A DNA stretch of 64,000 nucleotides, from positions 124,001-188,000 of the forward strand of contig JADJYJ010000035.1 of NCBI GenBank assembly GCA_016719785.1. The letters are read 5' to 3'. How positions within the stretch are numbered: position 1 is the stretch's first letter; each line of letters opens with the position of its first letter. The notes under the pieces are model-generated. The model was not told where the DNA came from, made no database searches, and worked only from the letters and a program-made list of their open reading frames with translations. The stretch is from Candidatus Amarolinea dominans. GTDB lineage: Bacteria; Chloroflexota; Anaerolineae; SSC4; Amarolineaceae. Position numbers and translations under genes: made by a program. Shown here in pieces: positions 57,249 through 64,000 of this stretch.

Positions 57249-57749
57249 ATGAACCTATACTTCTTGGTGCCCATGCTGGCCGCAATCGGCCTGCTACAAA
57301 CCACCTTCGTTCCCTACCTCAGCCTCTTGGGCGCAAAACCCAACCTGATGCTGTTGGTAGTGGTGGCGTGGACACTGATCGCCGGCAGCCGCGAGGGCCT
57401 GTGGTGGGCATTCATTGGCGGTCTATGGCTCGACCTGCTAGGCGGCAGCCCGCTCGGCGCCTCAGCGCTGGCGCTGGTGGCTGCTGCCTATCTGATCGGA
57501 CAGGGCGCAGGTGCCATCTTTCGCGAACGACTGCTGATTCGAGTGCTCAGCGGCCTGGCTGCCGGTCTGGTGTACGGCAGCGTACTGCTCGGTCTGTTGG
57601 CCCTGGGCGGCCGCCCGGCCGATTGGCCGGCCACGTTGGTCAGAGTCATCGTGCCCGATGCGCTCTACAATGCCATGCTACTACCGGTGGTGTACGTGCT
57701 GGTTCTGGCCGCAAGTCGTCGCGTTGGGTCGCGACGATGGGAAGTGTGA
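57249..57749 (+). CDS. mreD: Rod-shape-determining protein MreD
   Basis: MreD is the small integral membrane partner of MreC. The 166-residue product has five to six membrane segments, and the typical charged position in the second (GAKPNLMLLVVVAWTL, then GLWWAFIGGLWLDLLGGSPLGASAL). It is recognised by layout and position between mreC and the PBP2 gene. The ATG at 57249 is 14 bp after the mreC stop. Confidence 0.9.
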   Translation: MNLYFLVPMLAAIGLLQTTFVPYLSLLGAKPNLMLLVVVAWTLIAGSREGLWWAFIGGLWLDLLGGSPLGASALALVAAAYLIGQGAGAIFRERLLIRVLSGLAAGLVYGSVLLGLLALGGRPADWPATLVRVIVPDALYNAMLLPVVYVLVLAASRRVGSRRWEV

Positions 57750-57786
57750 GGCGCGCGCGCCAACCTGGGCGACGGCAATCATCAAC

Positions 57787-59904
57787 GTGAACCAAATACA
57801 AGCAGCGATCATTCGCACATTTCTTTATCGCATCGTCATCCTCCTGGCCTTCATCGTGCTGGCGGGCCAACTGTGGCGCTTGCAGATCAACCAGGGCGCT
57901 ACGTTGCGCGCACGGGCCGATCAAAATCGCTTTCGTGAGGTGTCGGAGCCGGCTCTGCGCGGCGTCATCTATGACAGCCAGGGGCGCACCCTGGCACGCA
58001 ACCGCCCGACGTTTGCCGTGGCTGTGGTGCCGGCAGATTTGCCTGACGATGAAGACGCACTGACCGCTGAACTTCAGCGCGTGCTTGATCTGTTGACCAT
58101 GCCGATTCAGGCCGTCATCACGCCGACGGCCACGGTGATGCCGGAGGCCACCGTGCCACCGACGCGGGCGCCGGCGCGGGGCCGTGCCACAGCGACGCCC
58201 AACGCAACCGCAACAGAGGTTGCACCCGCACCCGCACCCGCCCCGCTGCGTCTGCCGGTGTCCGCACGGAAGGTGGCAACCCTGCCGCGTGCGGACGTGA
58301 TCGCCCAGGTGATACAGGCCGTTGAAAATGCGCGCCTGGGCAGCGCCTTTGCACCGGTCACGCTGGTGGTGAACCTGTCCGTCGAGACTGCCTTTGTGAT
58401 CGAAGAAGCGCGGCACACCTTGCCCGGCGTGGTCGTATTGGCCAGCGCCGAACGAGAATACCTGACCGGCGCGCTGACAGCCGATCTGATCGGCTACATG
58501 GGGCCAATTCCGGCCGAGCAAGCCGAGGCGTATCGTGACAGGGGCTATGCAAGCAACGACTGGGTTGGCTATGCGGGTATCGAGCGTTCCTTCGAGACCG
58601 AGATGCGGGGCCAGGCCAGCCTGCGTGAGATCGAGGTGGACGTCGCTGGGCGCGAGATTTCCACGATCGGCAAGCCCGCGCCGGCGGTGCCGGGCCATAA
58701 CCTGGTGTTGACCATTGACATGGACTTGCAGCAGGCCATGGAGGCGGCGTTGCGCCGCGGCCTGGAAGCAGCCCATTCGTCATCCGGCGCGGCTGTGGCC
58801 ATCAACCCCCAGAATGGCGCCGTGCTCGGCATGGTCAGCCTGCCGACGTACGATAACAACCTGTTTGCCGATGGCATTACAACCGATGAGTACGCGACGC
58901 TCAGTGAAGACAAACACCGCCCCCTCCTGAACCATGCCATCAGTGGCATCTACCCGCCTGGCTCGACGTTCAAGACGGTGCCGGCGGCCGGCGCGTTGCA
59001 AGAGGGCGTCATCACCTCGCGCACCCGCTTGCAGGACAACGGTATTATGTGGCTGCCCAACAAATTCTACCCTGACGACTTCAGCAAGGCGCAACCATTT
59101 TACTGCTGGCTGTACAAGTATGGGGGAGGCCATGGCGCAATCACGGTGGCCGAAGCGCTGGCCGTCTCTTGCGACGTCTTTTTCTATCAGGCCGGCGGCG
59201 GCCTGCGTGATTTTCAGGGCCTCAACGCGGACCGCATGGCCGACTACGCGCGTGCCTTTGGCTACGGTGAGGTGACCGGCATTGACCTGCCGGGCGAGCA
59301 TCCGGGCCTGATTCCGAGCGATCAGTGGAAACGCCTCACCTATGGCGAAGGTTGGGTCACTGGCGACACCTACAACATGTCCATCGGCCAGGGCTTCGTT
59401 TTGGCAACCCCGCTGCAAGTGGCGAACGCAACCGCGGCCGTGGCCAATGGCGGCGCCCTCTACCGGCCCCAGTTAGTGGCGAGCATAACGGACGCCGAGG
59501 GCGCGGTCGTCATGGAGATGCAGCCGGAAATGATCCGTGCGCTGCCGGTCAAACCGGAACACATGGCTGTGGTGCGCGAAGGCATGTTTGGCGCCGTCAA
59601 CTGGGCAAATGGCACCGCACCAGGCGCACGCGTGGCGGGGGTTGCAGTGGCCGGCAAGACCGGGACGGCCGAGTTCTGGGACCCGGAGATCGGCTACGAT
59701 GCCAAAGGTTTCCTGCCGACGCATGCCTGGTTCATGGCCTTTGCCCCCTTCGACAACCCGCAAATTGCGGTCGTTGCCTTTATCTACAATGGCGGCGAAG
59801 GGTCCGCCGTGGCGGTGCCGGTGGTTTCAGAGATTTTGCACTACTTTTTCAAGGTGCCGATGCCGCCCGGCAACCCCTATCAGCGGCTGCAAGTGGGAGA
59901 TTGA
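57787..59904 (+). CDS. mrdA: Penicillin-binding protein 2 (peptidoglycan transpeptidase)
   Basis: This 705-residue class B PBP cross-links peptidoglycan during elongation. It has an N-terminal membrane anchor (IVILLAFIVLAGQLW), RGVIYDSQGRTLARN, and the transpeptidase motifs: SxxK as S393-T-F-K396 in PPGSTFKT, the SxN-equivalent S461-C-D, and K624-T-G in AGKTGTAEF. The N-terminal domain contains a Pro/Ala/Thr-rich insert (about 115-160) absent from typical PBP2. GTG 57787 is the best start; the frame upstream overlaps mreD. It is followed by minC after 27 bp. Confidence 0.95.
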   Translation: MNQIQAAIIRTFLYRIVILLAFIVLAGQLWRLQINQGATLRARADQNRFREVSEPALRGVIYDSQGRTLARNRPTFAVAVVPADLPDDEDALTAELQRVLDLLTMPIQAVITPTATVMPEATVPPTRAPARGRATATPNATATEVAPAPAPAPLRLPVSARKVATLPRADVIAQVIQAVENARLGSAFAPVTLVVNLSVETAFVIEEARHTLPGVVVLASAEREYLTGALTADLIGYMGPIPAEQAEAYRDRGYASNDWVGYAGIERSFETEMRGQASLREIEVDVAGREISTIGKPAPAVPGHNLVLTIDMDLQQAMEAALRRGLEAAHSSSGAAVAINPQNGAVLGMVSLPTYDNNLFADGITTDEYATLSEDKHRPLLNHAISGIYPPGSTFKTVPAAGALQEGVITSRTRLQDNGIMWLPNKFYPDDFSKAQPFYCWLYKYGGGHGAITVAEALAVSCDVFFYQAGGGLRDFQGLNADRMADYARAFGYGEVTGIDLPGEHPGLIPSDQWKRLTYGEGWVTGDTYNMSIGQGFVLATPLQVANATAAVANGGALYRPQLVASITDAEGAVVMEMQPEMIRALPVKPEHMAVVREGMFGAVNWANGTAPGARVAGVAVAGKTGTAEFWDPEIGYDAKGFLPTHAWFMAFAPFDNPQIAVVAFIYNGGEGSAVAVPVVSEILHYFFKVPMPPGNPYQRLQVGD

Positions 59905-59931
59905 GCGCGTTGGATCGTTCATGGTCAGCAT

Positions 59932-60696
59932 ATGGCAACCAGTAGCAGCGAACAGTCAGTTCAGATCAAGGGCACCAGCAGCGGGCTGGTCATCACTCTG
60001 CCCAATGGAGACCTGGTCGCAGTGTTGGCCCAGCTTGCTGAGCGCCTGCAGGCGATGGGGTCTTTTGTCAAGGGCGGGCGCGTGGCGGTGGAGATTGGCG
60101 CCCGCGCGTTGAACGAGCCTGACATTGCAGACATCGGTCGCCTGCTGGAAGCCCACCAGGTGAGTTTATGGGCATTGTTGAGCGAGCATCCGCCCACACG
60201 ACAACTGGCTGCCAATCTCGGCCTGGCCGTTGACCTCGCGCCACCGTTGCGTCATAACGGCAACGGCCAACCGGCGCCGGCGGCGGGACCGCCGCCTGGC
60301 GTCGAGCCGGTGCTGCACGCGGGCGAGGATTTCTCCGCGTTGCTCGTGCATGGCACCCTGCGCGGCGGGCAGAGCATCGAACATCCGGGCGCGGTGATCG
60401 TGATGGGCGATGTCAACGCTGGCGCGCAGGTGGTGGCCGGCGGTGATGTGGTGATTTGGGGCCGCCTGCGCGGAACCGTTCATGCCGGCGCCGCGGGTAA
60501 CCGAGCGGCCGTGGTCTGCGCGTTGGTGTTACAGCCCACGCAACTGCGCATCGGCGACACGATTGGCCGCGCGCCCGACCCCATCGGCCAGCGCTGGCGC
60601 CTGCATTTGCGGCCGAGCCGGCCGGCCCCCGAAGTCGCACACGTCAGCGATGGCGCGATTGTGGTAGAACCCTGGGATCAAGTGAAGAGTTGGTGA
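59932..60696 (+). CDS. minC: Septum-site-determining protein MinC
   Basis: MinC inhibits FtsZ ring assembly away from midcell. The 254-residue protein has the N-terminal inhibitory domain (SVQIKGTSSGLVITLPNGD...) and the C-terminal right-handed beta-helix with TLRGGQSIEHPGAVIVMGDVNAGAQVVAGGDVVIWGRLRGTVHAGAAGN, the MinC_C signature that binds MinD. A Pro/Gly linker joins them. It starts 27 bp after the PBP2 gene. A ~30-residue C-terminal tail follows the beta-helix. Confidence 0.95.
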   Translation: MATSSSEQSVQIKGTSSGLVITLPNGDLVAVLAQLAERLQAMGSFVKGGRVAVEIGARALNEPDIADIGRLLEAHQVSLWALLSEHPPTRQLAANLGLAVDLAPPLRHNGNGQPAPAAGPPPGVEPVLHAGEDFSALLVHGTLRGGQSIEHPGAVIVMGDVNAGAQVVAGGDVVIWGRLRGTVHAGAAGNRAAVVCALVLQPTQLRIGDTIGRAPDPIGQRWRLHLRPSRPAPEVAHVSDGAIVVEPWDQVKSW

Positions 60697-60706
60697 AAGA
60701 AATAGC

Positions 60707-61510
60707 ATGGGAGCAACCGTCATAACCATTACCTCCGGCAAGGGAGGCGTCGGCAAGACAACCACCACGGCCAATTTGGGCGTGGCACTCGCACTGCAAG
60801 GCATGCGCGTCGCCGTCATTGACGCCGACATCGGTCTGCGCAATCTGGACGTCGTCCTCGGACTGGAGAACCGCATCGTCTACGACCTGGTGGATGTGGT
60901 GGAGGGCCGCGCGCGCCTGCGCCAGGCCCTGATTCGCGACAAACGCCTGACCGAACTGTATCTGTTACCGGCCGCACAGACGCGTGACAAGAACGCAGTC
61001 TCCGAGAAACAGATGATCGCCCTGACCGACGAGATGCGCGCGGAGTTCGATTTCATCCTGGTTGATTCGCCTGCCGGCATCGAACAGGGCTACCGCAACG
61101 CGATTGCGCCGGCCGACCGCGTCATCATCGTCACCACGCCAGAGGTTTCAGCGGTCCGTGACGCCGATCGCATCATCGGCCTGATCGAAGCCGCGCAGAA
61201 AGGCCCTGGCGACCTGCTTCTCAACCGCCTGAATCCAACGTTGGTGAAGCGCGGAGACATGTTGAGCGCCGACGATGTGATCGAGATTCTGTCCATCAAC
61301 CTGCTCGGCATCATTCCTGAAGACCCCCAGATCGTCGTGACCACCAATCGGGGACAGCCAGCAGCCCTGAACGGTGATTCCCCGGCCGGGATGGCCTATC
61401 GCCACATTGCGCGGCGCGTCTTGGGAGAAGACGTACCGCTCATGCCGGCGCGCGATCAAACCGGGCTGTTCGGTCGGCTGGCACGTTTCTTTGGGGGAAG
61501 TGGGCAGTAG
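60707..61510 (+). CDS. minD: Septum-site-determining ATPase MinD
   Basis: MinD is the membrane-bound ATPase that carries MinC. The 267-residue protein has the deviant Walker A GKGGVGKTT (residues 11-19), DADIGLRNLDVVLGLE, DFILVDSPAGIEQGYRNAI, TTPEVSAVRDADRIIGL, and a C-terminal amphipathic helix (LFGRLARFFGG) that acts as membrane-targeting sequence. It follows minC by 10 bp. Length and motifs are typical. Confidence 0.97.
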   Translation: MGATVITITSGKGGVGKTTTTANLGVALALQGMRVAVIDADIGLRNLDVVLGLENRIVYDLVDVVEGRARLRQALIRDKRLTELYLLPAAQTRDKNAVSEKQMIALTDEMRAEFDFILVDSPAGIEQGYRNAIAPADRVIIVTTPEVSAVRDADRIIGLIEAAQKGPGDLLLNRLNPTLVKRGDMLSADDVIEILSINLLGIIPEDPQIVVTTNRGQPAALNGDSPAGMAYRHIARRVLGEDVPLMPARDQTGLFGRLARFFGGSGQ

Positions 61511-61527
61511 ATGTTAGGAGAAACGCC

Positions 61528-61887
61528 ATGAACGTCATCGAACAACTGCGCAGATTCTTCAGCCCCGAACCTCCGAGCCGTGAGGTGGCCAAAGAGCGCC
61601 TCAAACTCGTCCTGGTGCATGACCGGCTGTCGCTCTCGCCAGCGCTCATGCAGACCCTGAAGGATGAGTTGATCGCCGTCATCTCCAAATACGTCGCCAT
61701 TGATCCGGCCGGGGTCGAGGTCACACTGAGTCAGTCGCGTTACGATCAGCGCCTGGTGGCCGACATTCCACTGGCGCCGCTGGCGCCGCTGCCGCCGCCC
61801 GATGATCCTGCCGCGCCAACCGCGTCAGGCAGCCGACCGCGCCGCCGATCCAGGCCGGCCAGTCCGGTCCACAGGCAAACCACCTGA
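61528..61887 (+). CDS. minE: Cell division topological specificity factor MinE
   Basis: MinE displaces MinC from MinD and drives oscillation. The 119-residue protein has the N-terminal anti-MinCD helix region (NVIEQLRRFF, SREVAKERLKLVLVHDRLSLSPALMQTLKDELIAVISKYVAIDPAGVEVTL), as in the E. coli domain order. After the topological specificity domain it has an unusual Pro/Arg-rich tail (about 85-119: PLAPLPPPDDPAAPT, RPRRRSRPASP). The start is 17 bp after minD. Its stop overlaps the rodA start by one base. Confidence 0.93.
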   Translation: MNVIEQLRRFFSPEPPSREVAKERLKLVLVHDRLSLSPALMQTLKDELIAVISKYVAIDPAGVEVTLSQSRYDQRLVADIPLAPLAPLPPPDDPAAPTASGSRPRRRSRPASPVHRQTT

Positions 61888-62972
61888 TGGCGCGCGCCTG
61901 GCGCAACTTCGACTGGACGCTGCTCGGCATCACGCTGGTCATGCTGGTGATCGGCGTGGTCATGGTGCGCAGCGCCACGATCAACACACCGGGATTAGAG
62001 GACATGGTCCGCCGGCAAATCACCTTCTGCCTGGCCGGGCTGGTCATCCTCTTCGTCGCGGCCAGCGTGGATTACACGCTCGTCGCCACCGCGCCCACGC
62101 TGACCTATCTGATTTTGGTTGGCCTGCTGGCGCTTGTAGAGATCGTCGGCATGACGCAGGGCGGCGCACAGCGCTGGGTGGAAATTGGCCTCGCGGTGCA
62201 GCCGTCCGAGCTGGCCAAGATCCTGGTGGTGATCATTCTGGCACGCTTCCTGGCCGACCGTGAACAGGCGATGAGACGCATCAGCACCTACCTCGGCGCG
62301 GTGCTCCTGCTGGCGCTGCCGCTGGTGCTCATTTACCTGCAGCCGGACCTGGGTACGACGCTCTCCATCGCCTTTGCGGGCGGCGTCATGCTGCTCATCG
62401 CCGGGCTGCCGCTCATCTACGCGGCGCTGACTGGCGTGGCCGCCGCGGCCGTGGCGCCGCTGGCCTGGTTGTCCATGCAGGACTACATGCGCAACCGCAT
62501 TCTGCTCTTTCTCAACCCGGCGGGCAACCCGGACGACTTCTACAACGTCAACCAGGCCCTCATCAGCATCGGCAACGGCGGCATCCTGGGGCAGGGGCTT
62601 TTCCACGGCAGTCAGAGTCAACTGCACTTCTTGCGCGTGCGCCACACCGACTTCATCTTTTCTGTCATCGCCGAAGAACTGGGCTTTGTGGGCGCGGTCA
62701 TCGTACTCATCCTATTCATTCTGCTGCTCCTGCGCCTGCTGCGCATCGCTGACCTGGCCCGCGATAGTTTTGGCCGCCTGCTGGTCATCGGCATGACCTC
62801 CATCATCTTCTTCCAGGCCGCGGTCAATATCGGCATGAACCTGAACCTGCTGCCTGTGACCGGCAAACCGCTGCCCTTCATCAGCTACGGAGGCAGCTCG
62901 CTGCTCATTTTCATGCTGAGCATCGGCCTGGCCGAAAGCGTAGCCATGCGCTATCGCAAACTGGAGTTTTAA
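61887..62972 (+). CDS. rodA: Rod-shape-determining glycosyltransferase RodA (SEDS family)
   Basis: RodA polymerises glycan strands in partnership with PBP2. The 361-residue protein has about ten membrane segments and the SEDS motifs: GGAQRWVEIG, QPSELAKI, LQPDLGTTL, the catalytic Asp loop (HTDFIFSVIAEELGF) and GKPLPFISYGGSSLL. It shares one base with the minE stop (TGATG). It is the last gene of the mreB-mreC-mreD-mrdA-minC-minD-minE-rodA run, joining elongation and division placement in one unit. Confidence 0.95.
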   Translation: MARAWRNFDWTLLGITLVMLVIGVVMVRSATINTPGLEDMVRRQITFCLAGLVILFVAASVDYTLVATAPTLTYLILVGLLALVEIVGMTQGGAQRWVEIGLAVQPSELAKILVVIILARFLADREQAMRRISTYLGAVLLLALPLVLIYLQPDLGTTLSIAFAGGVMLLIAGLPLIYAALTGVAAAAVAPLAWLSMQDYMRNRILLFLNPAGNPDDFYNVNQALISIGNGGILGQGLFHGSQSQLHFLRVRHTDFIFSVIAEELGFVGAVIVLILFILLLLRLLRIADLARDSFGRLLVIGMTSIIFFQAAVNIGMNLNLLPVTGKPLPFISYGGSSLLIFMLSIGLAESVAMRYRKLEF

Positions 62973-63061
62973 GTCAGAGCGGCGAAATCGCCTGATGGGC
63001 GTCGGGCGTACCTGGCGCAATCGCGCAGGATGCCTGAACAGTTACGCCCGGGGAGACAACG

Positions 63062-64000
63062 ATGTCCACACTTCTTTTGCAGCACGCCGATGTGCTGGTC
63101 ACTATGGACGCGCAGCGGCGTCAGATCAAAGATGGTGCGCTTTTTGTGCGCGATCAGGCCATCGAGCAGGTGGGGCCGACGGCCAGCCTGCCCGCCAGCG
63201 CCGACACCGTCATCAACGCCCGCGGCATGATCGTGCTGCCGGGCCTCGTCAACACCCACCATCACCTCTATCAATCACTCACCCGCGCCCTGGCGCAGGA
63301 CAGCGTTCTCTTCGACTGGCTGAGGACCCTCTATCCCATCTGGGCGCGGCTGACGCCGGACGCGGTCTACCTGGGCGCCAAGCTGGGCCTGGCCGAGCTG
63401 ATGCTCAGCGGCTGCACCACCAGCAGCGACCATCATTACCTATGGCCGCACGGCAGCCGCATTGACGACGAAATCGAGGCCGCAGGGGAGCTGGGCATCC
63501 GCTTCCACGCCAGCCGCGGCTCCATGTCGCTGGGCGAAAGCCAGGGCGGTCTGCCGCCCGATTCTGTGGTTGAAGATGAGGACGCTATCCTGGCCGACTG
63601 TCGCCGCGCCATCGAGACCTTTCACCAGCGTGAGCGCTTCGGCATGGTGCGCATCGTCGTCGCGCCCTGCTCACCCTTCTCCGTCACGCCTGATCTGATG
63701 CGCGAGAGCGCCGCGCTGGCGCGCAGCTACGGCGTCAGGCTGCACACGCATCTGGCCGAGACGAAGGATGAAGAGGAGTTCTGCCTGGCACGCTTTGGCC
63801 GGCGACCCGTTGCCTATGCCGAAGACCTGGGCTGGACCGGGCGCGATGTCTGGCATGCGCACTGCGTCCACCTGAGCGAGGCTGAGATTGACCTGTTTGT
63901 TCGCACCGGCACCGGCGCCGCACACTGTCCCAGCAGCAACATGCGCCTGGGGAGCGGCATTGCGCCCATTCGCCGCCTGCTCGATCGCGGCGCGTCCGTG
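63062..64000 (+). CDS. Amidohydrolase-family deaminase, 8-oxoguanine deaminase / TRZ-ATZ type (partial)
   Basis: The frame from ATG 63062 runs open to the window end, giving 313 residues of a protein that is normally about 450. It has a beta-sandwich N terminus, the metal-binding LPGLVNTHHHLYQSLTRALAQD (H66-H68), a conserved HTHLAETKDEEE segment with a metal His, and HAHCVHLS, then HCPSSNMRLGSG. This set is typical of the 8-oxoguanine deaminase group of the amidohydrolase superfamily; relatives act on other purine or triazine substrates. A Zn or Fe ion is expected. GGGGAG before the ATG is its ribosome-binding site. The C terminus is outside the window. Confidence 0.87.
   Translation, partial: MSTLLLQHADVLVTMDAQRRQIKDGALFVRDQAIEQVGPTASLPASADTVINARGMIVLPGLVNTHHHLYQSLTRALAQDSVLFDWLRTLYPIWARLTPDAVYLGAKLGLAELMLSGCTTSSDHHYLWPHGSRIDDEIEAAGELGIRFHASRGSMSLGESQGGLPPDSVVEDEDAILADCRRAIETFHQRERFGMVRIVVAPCSPFSVTPDLMRESAALARSYGVRLHTHLAETKDEEEFCLARFGRRPVAYAEDLGWTGRDVWHAHCVHLSEAEIDLFVRTGTGAAHCPSSNMRLGSGIAPIRRLLDRGASV

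Noticed and set aside
1..64000. tRNA, rRNA, tmRNA or transposase genes
   Set aside because: I looked for T-loop-like GGTTCGA patterns with flanking stems, rRNA-like blocks and transposase motifs and found none that I can support.

Overview
The window is a GC-rich bacterial chromosome segment, most likely from an uncultured or little-studied Chloroflexota (Anaerolineae-like) organism. That assignment is inferred from the gene set: a CpXC-domain protein beside miaA/greA/lysS, a GH57 hydrolase, a DUF2723 membrane protein, paired S41 proteases, a PrsW-MoxR-CoxE cluster, a DUF11/TPT-rich RHS protein, and mreBCD-mrdA joined to minCDE-rodA. No rRNA or tRNA gene is visible to confirm it. Promoters are very regular (a -35 like TTGNCN, 16-18 bp, then TATAAT or TATACT), and I mapped sixteen of them.

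Layout. 0-9.6 kb is housekeeping: the tail of an unknown gene, rplS, rnhB-yraN-miaA, a CpXC protein, greA-lysS (with a terminator inside the greA leader), a GH57 hydrolase and rplI. 9.6-16 kb holds a DUF2723 membrane protein on an apparently leaderless transcript, a Uma2-family protein, a C26 peptidase with murI, an orphan HicB flanked by direct repeats and a frameshifted AlbA_2 gene. 16-27.9 kb holds gyrA, ygfZ-lipM-DUF503, coaBC, a nucleotidyltransferase, a frameshifted ppdK and an MFS transporter.

27.8-35.6 kb is an accessory toxin locus. A giant secreted RHS/YD-repeat protein ends in a toxin-44-like tip and is followed by two paralogous lipoproteins, which are candidate immunity proteins, and by a displaced remnant of a second RHS gene. 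The signal peptide of the RHS protein lies one frame away from its body, across a run of 13 C, which looks like a phase-variation switch. Dispersed hairpin repeats flank the locus.

35.6-46.4 kb carries two S41 proteases, smpB, a PHP - PrsW - MoxR - CoxE - coiled-coil cluster with a 13-bp tandem repeat of Shine-Dalgarno-like sites before coxE, and a GAF histidine kinase.

46.5-52.5 kb is an accessory island of small toxin-antitoxin-like and orphan genes, all on the minus strand. It contains at least four integron attC-like sites, each a few bases after a gene stop, and no integrase in the window: a cluster of attC sites lacking integrase (CALIN). 52.6-64 kb returns to core functions: an EF-G-like GTPase and one long plus-strand cell-shape and division cluster (mreB, mreC, mreD, PBP2, minC, minD, minE, rodA), then a truncated amidohydrolase at the window edge.

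The most interesting parts are the CALIN, the poly-C switch in the RHS toxin, the Shine-Dalgarno repeat array and the two leader terminators ahead of greA and mreB.
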